Shown here: positions 47,527-56,140 of the stretch, in pieces
How the letters are laid out: each line of letters opens with the position of its first letter
Numbering within the stretch: the first letter of the stretch is position 1
Notes under the pieces: generated by a model
Seen by the model: only the letters and a program-made list of their open reading frames with translations
The model's database searches: none
What the model was told of the DNA's origin: nothing
Made by a program: the position numbers and the translations under genes
DNA from: Streptomyces canus
GTDB taxonomy: Bacteria; Actinomycetota; Actinomycetes; Streptomycetales; Streptomycetaceae
DNA length: 64,000 bases
NCBI RefSeq assembly: GCF_030815415.1
Contig: NZ_JAUSWW010000001.1
Coordinates: 2,108,001-2,172,000, forward strand
Reading direction: 5' to 3'

Positions 47527-48579
47527 ATGGCCGAAGAGGCACGCATGAAAGTCGCCGCACTGGACGGACCCGGCGTCAGCCGGATCATCGAGAAACCGTT
47601 GCCGCGCATCGCCGAGGACTACGTCCTGGTGAAGGTGGTCGCGGCCCCGATGTGCAACGAGCATCTGGCGTACGAACACGGGGACTTCCGCGACCGCAAC
47701 CGCTGGGACTCCCTCGGGCACGAGGCGGCCGGCGAGGTGGTCGAGGCCCGTGTCGGCAGCCCGTTCCGGCCGGGTGACCGGGTGGTCGTGCTCAGCGGCT
47801 ATCCGTGCGGGCGCTGCGCGCTGTGTGTCTCCGGGCGGTACGCGCACTGCGCCGACACCGAGGACCCCCTCGCGGTGTGCTCGGGCGAATCGGGTGAGTG
47901 CGGCTTCGCGCAGTACATGATCAAGCGGGAGCGTCTGCTGCTGCGAATCCCCGACGGGATGCCGTACGAGCATGCCGCGATGGCCTGTTGCGGGATGGGC
48001 GCGACGTACACGGCGATGGAGAACATGGGGGTCGCCGCCGGCCACACGGTCCTGGTCACCGGGCTCGGTCAGGTGGGGCTCGGCGCCGTGATCAACGGGC
48101 AGGCCAGAGGTGCCCGGGTGATCTGCGCCGGCCGCAGCCCCTACCGCCGGGAGCTGGCACGGCAGTTGGGCGCGGAGCTGATCGTCGACCTGGGGACACC
48201 GGACGCGGCCCTGGCCGCCGTACGGGACTTCACCGGGGGCAAGGGCGTCGACCACGTCATCGACTGCTCGGCGCAGGCCGGCCACCAGCGGTTCGGGCTG
48301 GACGCCGCGGGGCGCGGCGGGCGGGTCACCTTCCTCGGGGAATCCGGCGAACTGTCGCTCCACGTCGACCAGGACCTGATCCAGAAGGGCGTCACCCTCT
48401 ACGGCAGCCTCGATCTGTATCTGCAGCACGCGCCGGGAATGCTCGACGTCATTTCCCGTACGGGACCGCTCATCGACCGGTTCATCACGCACACCTTTCC
48501 GCTCGACGAGATCGAGCAGGCCTGGAAACTCCAGCTCACCAGAGAATGCGGAAAGATCATTCTGCATCCGTGGCGCTGA
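47527..48579 (+). CDS. Zinc-dependent alcohol dehydrogenase family protein
   Basis: MDR dehydrogenase of 350 aa with intact zinc sites: catalytic C43 and H65-E66 (PMCNE; GHEAAGEVVE), structural C94, C97, C100 and C108. The NAD(P) loop is VTGLGQVGLGAV. It resembles threonine- or polyol-dehydrogenase-type enzymes. ATG 47527 has GGAG eight bases upstream; ATG 47545 is also possible. It heads an operon with a radical SAM enzyme, so it probably oxidises an alcohol of a small-molecule pathway. Confidence 0.87.
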   Translation: MAEEARMKVAALDGPGVSRIIEKPLPRIAEDYVLVKVVAAPMCNEHLAYEHGDFRDRNRWDSLGHEAAGEVVEARVGSPFRPGDRVVVLSGYPCGRCALCVSGRYAHCADTEDPLAVCSGESGECGFAQYMIKRERLLLRIPDGMPYEHAAMACCGMGATYTAMENMGVAAGHTVLVTGLGQVGLGAVINGQARGARVICAGRSPYRRELARQLGAELIVDLGTPDAALAAVRDFTGGKGVDHVIDCSAQAGHQRFGLDAAGRGGRVTFLGESGELSLHVDQDLIQKGVTLYGSLDLYLQHAPGMLDVISRTGPLIDRFITHTFPLDEIEQAWKLQLTRECGKIILHPWR

Positions 48580-48625
48580 ACGCCCGACCGGAGCCGAACG
48601 GCCGTACACCCACGGAGGTTTGAGG

Positions 48626-49591
48626 ATGCCCGAGAACAACGAGACCCACGACCCGAACACACCGCTCTATGTCGGCACCCGGAAGTTCCTCGGAAGGCGT
48701 GACCTGGTCCTGTCGTTCTACACGACGAAATGCCAGTTCCAGTGCACGTATTGCGCGCTGCCGAGCCGCTCGGCGTCGTTCGAGGTGACGGCCGAGCAGA
48801 TCAACAACCAGATCGACCACGTCTTCGACTCCAGGGCCGGTGAACTGGACGGCTTCCGCCAGCTGTGCTTCGGCAACGAGGGCTCCGCTCTCGATCCGAG
48901 GCGCTTCCACCGCGAGTCCGTCGACCATCTGCTGCACCGCGCCCGGGAGATGGAGAACCTGGAGGTCCTCTCCATCGAGACGCGCCCCGAGTACGTCAAG
49001 CGTGACTACCTGGAGCACATCGCCAGGACCACCCACGCCCCCCGGATCGACGTGACGGTCGGCTTCGAGACACAGGACGACTTCATCCGGCAGACGGTCC
49101 TGAAGAAGAAGATCTCCCGCCGGGTGATGGAGGACCGGGTCGCGCTCCTCGGCGAGTTGGGGATCCGGCTCACCTCGTACGTCCTGATCAAGCCGGCGCC
49201 GCGGATGACGGACGAACACGGGGTGCGCGAGGCCGTCGCCACGATGGAGTACCTGAAAGAGCTCTGCGACCGTCACGGCACCGAATTGGTGATCTATCTG
49301 ACGCCCACCTATGTGGCCGAGGGCTCCTATCTTCAGCAGACCACACAGCCGGGCGACTGGACCCCGCCCACCATTCAGGGAATCTTCGATGTCGTGGTGG
49401 CCGGACATTCCATGGGGCTGCCCGTCTACACGGGCCTGTGGAGCGAGGAACTCGCCGACGAGAGCACCGACTTCCGCGGCCGCGAGGGCTACGACCCCGA
49501 ACTGCGCAAGGCCATGGTCCGCTTCAATCGCGACCATGACTTCAGCCACCTGCTGCCTTTCACGCCGGCGCAGTTGGCGCTGGCGGGGTAG
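48626..49591 (+). CDS. Radical SAM protein
   Basis: Protein of 321 aa with the [4Fe-4S]-binding C36-x3-C40-x2-C43 in TTKCQFQCTYC. IETRPEYV and KPAPRMTDEHG follow, as in the Elp3-like radical SAM group. There is no extra cysteine-rich SPASM tail. GGAGG lies 9 bp before the ATG. Between an alcohol dehydrogenase and a helical protein it is probably the key enzyme of an unknown pathway. The reaction cannot be deduced; tRNA-modifying relatives with the same core are an alternative. Confidence 0.87.
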   Translation: MPENNETHDPNTPLYVGTRKFLGRRDLVLSFYTTKCQFQCTYCALPSRSASFEVTAEQINNQIDHVFDSRAGELDGFRQLCFGNEGSALDPRRFHRESVDHLLHRAREMENLEVLSIETRPEYVKRDYLEHIARTTHAPRIDVTVGFETQDDFIRQTVLKKKISRRVMEDRVALLGELGIRLTSYVLIKPAPRMTDEHGVREAVATMEYLKELCDRHGTELVIYLTPTYVAEGSYLQQTTQPGDWTPPTIQGIFDVVVAGHSMGLPVYTGLWSEELADESTDFRGREGYDPELRKAMVRFNRDHDFSHLLPFTPAQLALAG

Positions 49592-49595
49592 GGCC

Positions 49596-50921
49596 GTGCG
49601 CGCGTACCGTAATCTTCTCAAGCAACTGTCCGAGGACGCCCCCGAGAAGCTCACCCGGCTGTCCGCGGAATTCCTCGCCGCGCAGACGCGATGGCTGCTC
49701 GAAAGGGATGAGATATACGTCCTCGAGCAGGTGAACAAATACGTTCCCGTCATGACTGGACTGTCCACGGAGGCCGTGGCCCGCGCGGCCGACCGGGCAC
49801 TGGAGCGGGGTGTGGTCGACGACTTCTGCTTCCTGTACGCGCACCTGCCGTCGGCCGGGCGTCCGGATCCCGCCCGCATCGACCGGGCCTGTGCCCGGCT
49901 GGCGCGACGCGGCAACGCGGGCGGCATCGAGCAGATCATCGGGGCGACCGGGGTGCGCCCCGCTCTCGACGAGGAAACGGTCCTGCGGTCGTACAACGTC
50001 CTGGTGGCCGCCGGCCGCCTCGGCGCCGTGGACTACATGCGTCAACTCTCCGGCGTCCCCGTCCGGTTCGACGCGGACGCCGCGGCCACCGGCATCCGCG
50101 CGCTCCTGGCGAGCGGCCGCCACGGCCCGCTGCGCAAGCTGGCCCGCCTCGCCGACGTCGAGGTCCGCCTCGACGCCCGGGAGATCCACCGAGCCGTCGC
50201 CGAGGCCGTCACCGACGGCACTCTGCACGACCTGGCCGCGGCCCTCGCCAGTCTGCGCCCCGCTCCTCGTATCGAGGGCTTCACCGCGGTGTTCCGACGC
50301 CTGGTGTCCGAGGCGCGCTTCGCCGAACTGCCCGCCCTGTTCACGGTGTTCGCGGACGCCGACTGGCAGGCCCTCGATGCCCGCATGTGGCACCTGCTGC
50401 TGACCTCGGGCAGCGCGCCCGCCGTACGCTTCGCCTTCGAGCGCTGCGAGGACGCCGGCCTGCTCGCCCGACAGGCCCCGGACGCCTATGCGTTGGGTGT
50501 CTCGTCCGGCGACCGTCTCCTGGTCAGGCTGGCGTGCGAGCGCGGCGGACTACCGCTGCGCACCGAGGACGCGCGGGGGTTGCTCGGCGACGCCCTGGAG
50601 GACGGGGACGCCCCGTGGCTCGACTTCGTCGCCGCCCGGCGCACCAGGCTGCCCGCCGTCGACCCCGATCGCGCCCAGCTCTACCTCGCCCGGCAGGCGG
50701 CCACCCGACCGCAGCGCGTGCGGCGCGACGCCGAGGCACTGGGCGTGCCCTGGATCCCCGAGGCCGGCGCGTGGCTGCTCGCCCTCGCCGAAGGCCGCCA
50801 CGAGGCGGCCCTGGCGGGCCTCGGGGACGCCGGCGCGCACCCGGTCGCCGCCCTGGTCGCCCACCTGCCGGACCCCGCCGATCCCGCAGGCCTCCCAGCC
50901 GACGGAGCGCACGCCTCATGA
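49596..50921 (+). CDS. Hypothetical helical-repeat protein
   Basis: Protein of 441 aa that I do not recognise. It is almost entirely alpha-helical by composition, with repeating ~33-residue units (for example TGIRALLASGRHGPLRKLARL) suggesting a HEAT- or TPR-like solenoid. No signal peptide or membrane segment. GTG 49596 is 4 bp after the radical SAM stop, and the end overlaps the EamA start (ATGA), so it is tightly coupled to both. It may be a partner or scaffold of the radical SAM enzyme. The first ~50 codons use more AT-ending codons than neighbouring genes. Confidence 0.72.
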   Translation: MRAYRNLLKQLSEDAPEKLTRLSAEFLAAQTRWLLERDEIYVLEQVNKYVPVMTGLSTEAVARAADRALERGVVDDFCFLYAHLPSAGRPDPARIDRACARLARRGNAGGIEQIIGATGVRPALDEETVLRSYNVLVAAGRLGAVDYMRQLSGVPVRFDADAAATGIRALLASGRHGPLRKLARLADVEVRLDAREIHRAVAEAVTDGTLHDLAAALASLRPAPRIEGFTAVFRRLVSEARFAELPALFTVFADADWQALDARMWHLLLTSGSAPAVRFAFERCEDAGLLARQAPDAYALGVSSGDRLLVRLACERGGLPLRTEDARGLLGDALEDGDAPWLDFVAARRTRLPAVDPDRAQLYLARQAATRPQRVRRDAEALGVPWIPEAGAWLLALAEGRHEAALAGLGDAGAHPVAALVAHLPDPADPAGLPADGAHAS

Positions 50922-51904
50922 AACTCCCGCACGACCCGGACACAGGTTCCCGCTACCGGGGGACGGCCCTCGCTCTGGTGGCCATGGCCAGCGTGCAGAC
51001 CGGGGCCGGCACCTCCAGTCACCTCTTCGACAAGTTCACGCCCGCGGGCACCGCCTGGCTGCGCCTGACCTGGGCGGCAGTGGTCCTGTGGCTCATCGCC
51101 CGGCCCCGCCTGCGCGGCCGCGACCGTCGTGAGGTCGGCACCGCCTTGCTGCTCGGTGCGGTCAGCGGACTGCTCACCCTGCTCTACTTCGAGGCCGTGG
51201 TGCGCATCCCGCTCGGCACCGCCACGGCCCTGGAGTTCCTCGGCCCGCTGGGGGTGGCCGTGGCGGGCCTGCGGCGCCGGATCGACGTGTTGTGGCCGCT
51301 GACCGCGGCGGCCGGCGTGCTCGCCCTGACCCGGCCCTGGAGCGGTGAGGTCGATCTGGCCGGAGTCGGCTTCGCGCTCGGGGCGGCGGCGGGCTGGGCC
51401 GGCTACATCCTGCTGACCAAACGGGTCGGCGCCCAGTTCACCGGTCTCGGCGGCCTGGCCGTCTCCATGGCGGCGGCCTCCGCGGTGACCCTGCCGTTCG
51501 CCGACGCCGGTCACATCGTCAGTCACATGGACCCGCAGGCCTTCGCCCTGTCCGCCCTGGCGGCACTGCTGCTGCCGATCCTGCCGTACGCCGCCGAGAT
51601 GGTCGCCCTGCGCAATCTGCCCACGCCGGTCTTCGGCACCCTGATGAGCCTGGAACCCGCCATCGGAACCGTCGTCGGCTTCGCACTCCTTGCCGAACAG
51701 CCCTCGTGGGCCCAGAGCGCGGGCATCGTGCTGGTCACCGTCGCCGGGATGGGGGCGGTGCGCAGCGAGGCCCGACAGGCCGTGGGCGACATCGGCAGTC
51801 CTGGGCCAAAGCAAAAGACCCCTGATGAACAGGGGTCTCAGCTGGTGTCCGAGGGGGGACTTGAACCCCCACGCCCGATAAAGGGCACTAGCACCTCAAG
51901 CTAG
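50918..51904 (+). CDS. EamA (DMT superfamily) transporter
   Basis: Drug/metabolite transporter of 328 aa with ten helices in two EamA repeats (ALVAMASVQTGAGTSSHLFDKF; LGAAAGWAGYILLTKRVG; SLEPAIGTVVGFALLAEQPS). RhtA-like proteins export amino acids. The family usually ends near residue 295; here the frame continues through the tRNA terminator and 62 nt into the antisense tRNA-Leu gene, giving the tail VSEGGLEPPRPIKGTSTSS. The tail is therefore probably not functional. Last gene of the radical SAM operon, likely an exporter of its product. Confidence 0.86.
   Translation: MKLPHDPDTGSRYRGTALALVAMASVQTGAGTSSHLFDKFTPAGTAWLRLTWAAVVLWLIARPRLRGRDRREVGTALLLGAVSGLLTLLYFEAVVRIPLGTATALEFLGPLGVAVAGLRRRIDVLWPLTAAAGVLALTRPWSGEVDLAGVGFALGAAAGWAGYILLTKRVGAQFTGLGGLAVSMAAASAVTLPFADAGHIVSHMDPQAFALSALAALLLPILPYAAEMVALRNLPTPVFGTLMSLEPAIGTVVGFALLAEQPSWAQSAGIVLVTVAGMGAVRSEARQAVGDIGSPGPKQKTPDEQGSQLVSEGGLEPPRPIKGTSTSS
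51816..51838 (-). terminator. Rho-independent terminator of tRNA-Leu
   Basis: AGACCCCTG/CAGGGGTCT stem (9 bp, 5-nt loop) followed on the minus strand by TTTTGC, starting 4 nt after the tRNA CCA end. It overlaps the 3' end of the EamA reading frame. Confidence 0.88.
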
Positions 51905-51930
51905 CGCGTCTGCCATTCCGCCACCCGGAC
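51843..51930 (-). tRNA. tRNA-Leu (GAG anticodon)
   Basis: Reads GTCCGGGTGGCGGAATGG from 51930 on the minus strand. Anticodon loop TTGAGGT gives GAG, with a long variable arm (GCCCTTTATCGGGC), T-loop GTTCAAGTC, acceptor pairing with CTCGGAC, and encoded CCA at 51845-51843. The 88-nt length fits leucine tRNAs. The gene is convergent with the EamA gene, whose frame enters it. Confidence 0.95.
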
Positions 51931-52148
51931 TAGGTGTCTGCCGCCTGGCCGGGGTGTTCCCCCGCGGCGACATGGACAACAATACCAAGCTTTGGGAGTG
52001 CCTTTCACCTGCATATCCGTGCCTCGGGCGGCGCTTCCGGGCCCCGGTGCGGAGCGCTTCCGAGGGCTCACCAGGAGCGACGGAATGATGACGCGGGGTC
52101 TCTGATCGTCGGGCATGCGGGGACCTGTACCCGGGGTCGGTCGGACCC

Positions 52149-52829
52149 TTACTTGTCGCGCCCGTGGTACATCTTCCGCGTGTGTTCCGTGTGGGCCCGC
52201 ATGACCGCCGTGGCGCGCTGCTCGTCGCGGTCCGCGATCGCCGCGATCAGCTCACGGTGCTCGATCCAGGACTGCTGTCCGCGCTGCCGGGCGACCGGCG
52301 TGTAGTACCAGCGGACCCGGCGGTCGACCTGTGCCGCCAGCTCGGCGAGGACGGCGTTGCCGGCCAGTTCCATGATCTTCGCGTGGAGCCGGGCGTTCAT
52401 CGCGACAGCGCGGTCCACGTCGTCGTCGGCGACCGCGCGCTCGCCCTCCGCGCACATCTCCTCGAGCACACCGATGGCGGCCTTGCCCGCGTCGGCCGCG
52501 GCGAGCCGGGCGGCTTCGGCCTCCAACAGCGTACGGACGGTGAGGAGTTGGTCCGCCTCCTCCTCGGTGGGTTCATGCACGAACGCCCCCTGGGCGGGCC
52601 GCAGATCGACCCATCCCTCGGTGCTGAGGCGTTGCAGTGCCTCGCGCACGGGCTGCCGGGAGACGCCGAGGTGGCCGGCGAGCTCGCTCTCGACCAAGTG
52701 CTGGCCTGGCTGGAGCGCTCGGGTCGTGATGAGTTCGAGCAGCGCCTCGTAGACACGGTCGCGCAGTGGGCCGGGGCGTTCGAGCTTGGGCACCGCACCC
52801 TGCGGCAGTCCTGTCATCGACAACATCAC
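52149..52829 (-). CDS. GntR family regulator (FadR/FCD subfamily)
   Basis: Regulator of 226 aa. The N-terminal winged helix LRDRVYEALLELI...LAGHLGVSRQPVREALQRLSTEG is typical GntR. The C-terminal FCD domain has metal-binding histidines (MNARLHAKIMELAGN; IEHRELIAAI). FCD regulators usually sense carboxylates, which fits the nearby oxalate genes, but the ligand is unknown. It is divergent from the ketopantoate-reductase-type gene; CTGTATGC and a 29-bp inverted repeat lie upstream. Confidence 0.9.
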   Translation of the reverse strand: MMLSMTGLPQGAVPKLERPGPLRDRVYEALLELITTRALQPGQHLVESELAGHLGVSRQPVREALQRLSTEGWVDLRPAQGAFVHEPTEEEADQLLTVRTLLEAEAARLAAADAGKAAIGVLEEMCAEGERAVADDDVDRAVAMNARLHAKIMELAGNAVLAELAAQVDRRVRWYYTPVARQRGQQSWIEHRELIAAIADRDEQRATAVMRAHTEHTRKMYHGRDK

Positions 52830-52853
52830 GGGCCCTCCTCAGCAGCGTCATCG

Positions 52854-52888
52854 CTGTATGCGAGAGCCAAGTATGGATTGGCTTTCGC
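52854..52888. promoter_or_regulatory. Candidate operator upstream of the GntR gene
   Basis: CTGTATGC at 52854-52861 overlaps an inverted repeat with 11-bp arms (52860-52870 and 52878-52888, one mismatch, 7-bp spacer; arm GCGAGAGCCAA). It is 25-60 bp upstream of the GntR start, a position suited to autoregulation. Confidence 0.5.
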
Positions 52889-53054
52889 CTACAGTCTACG
52901 GCGCACAAACCGCTGGACACCCGGGAGTTGGGCCTTTCCCGGCGGGCCGTACCAGCAGCTCACGAGCGCGGATGAGCAAACAACCCGTGCTTCCCACGCG
53001 CCACGGACGGCCGTCGGAGTGCCGTCCCAAACTCTTGCTGGCGCACGTTCCATC

Positions 53055-53078
53055 CTGTAGACAATATTTCGTCGACAG
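53055..53078. promoter_or_regulatory. Inverted repeat upstream of the ketopantoate-reductase-type gene
   Basis: CTGTAGAC (53055-53062) and GTCGACAG (53071-53078) are inverted arms with one mismatch and an AT-rich 8-bp spacer, 49 bp before the GTG start. It may be a binding site for the divergent GntR regulator. Confidence 0.45.
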
Positions 53079-53126
53079 ATTTCGACAGTTCCGCGGTACA
53101 CCCTCGACCGAACGGAGCGCCACCCA

Positions 53127-54098
53127 GTGAAAGTCGCAGTCCTCGGCGCCGGAGCCATCGGCGCCTACGTCGGCGCCGCCCTGCACCGCGCAGGCGCCGA
53201 CGTCCACCTCATCGCCCGTGGACCGCACCTCGCGGCCATGAGGCGCAACGGTGTACAAGTCCTCAGCCCCCGCGGGGACTTCACCGCCCACGCCCACGCC
53301 ACCGACAACCCACAGGAGATCGGGCCCGTCGACTACGTCTTCCTCGGGCTCAAGGCCAACTCGTACGCGGCGTGCGGGCCGCTCATCGAGCCGCTCCTGA
53401 ACGACACCACGGCCGTCATCGCCGCCCAGAACGGCATCCCCTGGTGGTACTTCCACCACCACGGCGGATCCCACGACGGACAGCGCATCGAGAGCGTCGA
53501 TCCGGGCGGGGCGGTCAGTGCGGTGCTCGCCCCCGAACGCGCCATCGGATGCGTCGTCTACGCCGCCACCGAACTCGAAGGCCCCGGCGTCGTCCGCCAC
53601 CTGGAAGGCACCCGCTTCTCCATCGGCGAACCCGACCGGTCGGCCTCCGAGCGCTGTCAGGCCTTCAGTGAGGCCATGCAGGCCGGTGGACTCAAGTGCC
53701 CCGTCGAGAAGGACCTGCGCAACGACATCTGGCTCAAGCTGCTCGGCAACATCAGCTTCAACCCGATCAGCGCCCTGTCCCGCGCCACCATGCGCCAGAT
53801 GTGCCACCACGGCGGCACCCGCCAAGTCATCGAAACGATGATGCGGGAGACCCTGGCCGTCGCCGAGGCACTCGGCTGCGACATCGGGATCTCCATCGAA
53901 CGCCGGCTGGCCGGCGCCGAACGCGTCGGCGACCACCGCACCTCCACCCTCCAGGATCTGGAGGCGGGCAAGCCTCTCGAACTCGACGTCCTGCTCGCCG
54001 CGGTCGTGGAACTGGCCGACATCACCGGCGTCGAGGTGCCCACCCTGAGAACCGTCCACGCCATCAGCGACCTCCTCGCCCACCGGACCGCCGCTTGA
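53127..54098 (+). CDS. 2-dehydropantoate 2-reductase family protein
   Basis: NADPH-dependent ApbA/PanE-type reductase of 323 aa with GAGAIG at 7-12, the catalytic-lysine region VEKDLRNDIWLKLLGNISFNP and the Asn/Glu substrate residues. GTG start with GGAG upstream. Family members besides PanE reduce other 2-oxo or hydroxy acids. Here, between a GntR regulator and oxalate genes, a catabolic role for a C2/C3 acid is as likely as pantothenate synthesis. Confidence 0.86.
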   Translation: MKVAVLGAGAIGAYVGAALHRAGADVHLIARGPHLAAMRRNGVQVLSPRGDFTAHAHATDNPQEIGPVDYVFLGLKANSYAACGPLIEPLLNDTTAVIAAQNGIPWWYFHHHGGSHDGQRIESVDPGGAVSAVLAPERAIGCVVYAATELEGPGVVRHLEGTRFSIGEPDRSASERCQAFSEAMQAGGLKCPVEKDLRNDIWLKLLGNISFNPISALSRATMRQMCHHGGTRQVIETMMRETLAVAEALGCDIGISIERRLAGAERVGDHRTSTLQDLEAGKPLELDVLLAAVVELADITGVEVPTLRTVHAISDLLAHRTAA

Positions 54099-54133
54099 GA
54101 CGGCCCGACTCGCCGCCACAGGACGGCACTCCC

Positions 54134-54193
54134 ATGAACGTGCACGCGGATGCGGATCGCATCGCCCTGCGGGGCGCGGCCACCCAGGGCTGA
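54134..54193 (+). other. Possible 19-codon remnant or leader frame
   Basis: ATG to TGA, MNVHADADRIALRGAATQG, 35 bp after the reductase stop. It could be the head of a lost downstream gene or chance; no homology is recognisable. The rest of 54099-54356 holds the repeats in front of the PAS gene and nothing else definite. Confidence 0.2.
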
Positions 54194-54285
54194 CCGGCCC
54201 TCCGCTGCACGACGGCGGGACCTCTACCGGCGGGGAGCGCCCCCTGCGTCGGAGGGGTCCCGCCTCAGTTGTTGAGACCTGGATC

Positions 54286-54307
54286 CTGTATACGATCCTC
54301 TGTATAC
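54286..54307. promoter_or_regulatory. Tandem CTGTATAC boxes upstream of the PAS gene
   Basis: Two identical CTGTATAC octamers (54286-54293 and 54300-54307) 14 bp apart, the first inside ATCCTGTATACGAT, and a partial CTGTAC at 54315-54320. GTATAC is itself palindromic, and such cores are typical of FadR-type GntR sites. Related CTGTATGC boxes occur at the GntR and LysR/formate dehydrogenase promoters. Confidence 0.55.
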
Positions 54308-54356
54308 TGCCGACCTGTACTCGATCACCATCCAACGGCCCCGGCTCGGAGGCGAC

Positions 54357-54782
54357 ATGGAAGATCTGAACCCCGATGTGGTGCTGGGCATGGCCGCCCA
54401 GGCGCCCGACGGCATAGTGATCGTCGACGGCGAGGGACTGATCCGCTACTGGAACCGGGGTGCGGAGCGCATCTTCGGGTTCTCGGCGGCCGACGTGGAC
54501 GGTCGCAGCCTGGACGTCATCATTCCCGAGCGACACCGCAAGCGGCACCAGGAGGGCTTCGATGAGGCCATGGAGCGGGGGTACAGCAAGTACGGGGACG
54601 CGGACCTGCTGAACGTGCCCGCGCTGGCGGCGGACGGCCGCAAGCTGTCCATTGAGTTCAGCGTGGTGCTGCTGCCGGGCCCCGACGGCAGCACGTATGT
54701 CGGTGCGGTCATCCGGGACGTGACCGCTCGCCGTGAGCGGGAGCGGGAGTTGATGCGGCGACGGGCCGAGGCCTCGGTCTGA
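54357..54782 (+). CDS. Single-domain PAS sensor protein
   Basis: A 141-aa protein consisting of one PAS domain (GIVIVDGEGLIRYWNRGAERIFGFSAADVDGRSLDVIIPERHR and the C-terminal GAVIRDVTARRERE, the S-box end). There is no kinase, cyclase or HTH domain. H540-like heme-binding residues cannot be judged by eye, but the IPERHR motif is seen in heme-PAS oxygen sensors. Its promoter bears the CTGTATAC boxes, suggesting co-regulation with the oxalate genes. Confidence 0.83.
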   Translation: MEDLNPDVVLGMAAQAPDGIVIVDGEGLIRYWNRGAERIFGFSAADVDGRSLDVIIPERHRKRHQEGFDEAMERGYSKYGDADLLNVPALAADGRKLSIEFSVVLLPGPDGSTYVGAVIRDVTARRERERELMRRRAEASV

Positions 54783-54802
54783 GCCCCGGCGGACCGCATA
54801 CC

Positions 54803-54836
54803 GAAGCGGCCGTGGCCCGAAGGCCACGGCCGCTTC
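54803..54836. terminator. 14-bp stem bidirectional terminator
   Basis: GAAGCGGCCGTGGC (54803-54816) pairs perfectly with 54823-54836 around a 6-nt loop, between the convergent PAS and formyl-CoA transferase genes. Confidence 0.85.
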
Positions 54837-54854
54837 CGCGTCGTCGGACTCAGG

Positions 54855-56111
54855 TCAGACGATGACGCCGCTCTCCTTCAGCCGGCCGATGGTCTCCTCG
54901 TCGTAGCCGAGCTCGACCAGGACCTCGGAGCTGTGCTCGCCGAGCAGCGGGGCGCCGGTGACGTCCGGCTTGAAGGAGGAGAACTTCACCGGGCTGCCGA
55001 CCGTCAGATAGGTGCCGCGCTCCTTCTGCTCGACCTCGACGACGGTGCCGCTGCGGCGCAGGCCCTCGTCGTAGGCGATCTCCTTCATGCTCATCACGGG
55101 GGCGCAGGGCACCTCCCACTCCCGCAGGATGTTGACGGCCTCGTACTTGGTCTTGTCCGCGAGCCACTTCTCGATCTCCTCGAAGATCTCGAAGATGTGC
55201 GACTGCCGGGCGCGCGCGGTGGCGTACTCCGGGTCCTCGGCCCACTCGGGGTGGCCGATCGCCTCGGCGGTGCGCTTCCAGTTCTGCTCCTGGACGGTGA
55301 AGTAGATGTACGCGTTCGGGTCGTTCTCCCAGCCCTTGCACTTGAGCACCCAGCCGGGCTGGCCACCGCCGCCCGCGTTGCCGCCGCGCGGCACCACGTC
55401 GGTGAACTCGCCGTTCGGGTACTGCGGGTACTCCTCCAGGTAACCGACCCGCTCCAGCCGCTGCTGGTCGCGCAGCTTGACGCGGCAGAGATTGAGAACG
55501 GCGTCCTGCATGGAGACGGACACCTTCTGGCCCTTGCCGGTCCTGTTCCGGTCGATGATCGCGGTGAGGATGCCGATCGCCAGGTGCATACCGGTGTTGG
55601 TGTCGCCGAGGGCGGCACCGGAGATGGTCGGCGGGCCGTCCCAGAACCCGGTGGTGGAGGCGGCGCCGCCCGCGCACTGGGCGACGTTCTCGTAGACCTT
55701 GAGGTCGTTCCAGGAGGACTGGTCGTTGAAGCCCTTGACCGAGCCGAAGATCAGGCGCGGGTTGAGCTCCTGGATGCGCTCCCAGGTGAAGCCCATCCGG
55801 TCCAGGGCGCCCGGACCGAAGTTCTCCACCAGGACGTCGGCGCCCTCGATGAGCTTCTCCAGGACCTCCTTGCCCTCGGCGGTCTTGGTGTTGATGGCGA
55901 GGGAGCGCTTGTTGCTGTTGAGCATCGTGAAGTAGAGCGCGTCGAGGTCCTCGATGTCCCTGAGCTGACGGCGCGTCACATCGCCGCCGTTGGGACGCTC
56001 CACCTTCAGGACGTCGGCGCCGAACCAGGCGAGCATCTGGGTGCAGGCGGGACCGGCCTGGACCCCGGTGAAGTCGATCACCTTGATTCCGGCGAGCGGC
56101 TTGTCACTCAT
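54855..56111 (-). CDS. frc: Formyl-CoA:oxalate CoA-transferase
   Basis: Class III CoA-transferase of 418 aa that moves CoA from formyl-CoA to oxalate. [31 protein letters not shown] is the N-terminal signature, and the catalytic Asp is in ALGDTNTG, with [12 protein letters not shown] before it as in Frc of Oxalobacter. AGGAAG precedes the ATG. It is 29 bp downstream of oxc on the same strand, the standard frc/oxc pairing. Confidence 0.95.
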   Translation of the reverse strand: MSDKPLAGIKVIDFTGVQAGPACTQMLAWFGADVLKVERPNGGDVTRRQLRDIEDLDALYFTMLNSNKRSLAINTKTAEGKEVLEKLIEGADVLVENFGPGALDRMGFTWERIQELNPRLIFGSVKGFNDQSSWNDLKVYENVAQCAGGAASTTGFWDGPPTISGAALGDTNTGMHLAIGILTAIIDRNRTGKGQKVSVSMQDAVLNLCRVKLRDQQRLERVGYLEEYPQYPNGEFTDVVPRGGNAGGGGQPGWVLKCKGWENDPNAYIYFTVQEQNWKRTAEAIGHPEWAEDPEYATARARQSHIFEIFEEIEKWLADKTKYEAVNILREWEVPCAPVMSMKEIAYDEGLRRSGTVVEVEQKERGTYLTVGSPVKFSSFKPDVTGAPLLGEHSSEVLVELGYDEETIGRLKESGVIV

Positions 56112-56140
56112 GTGTGCTTCCTTTTCGTGAAGTTGCGTGG

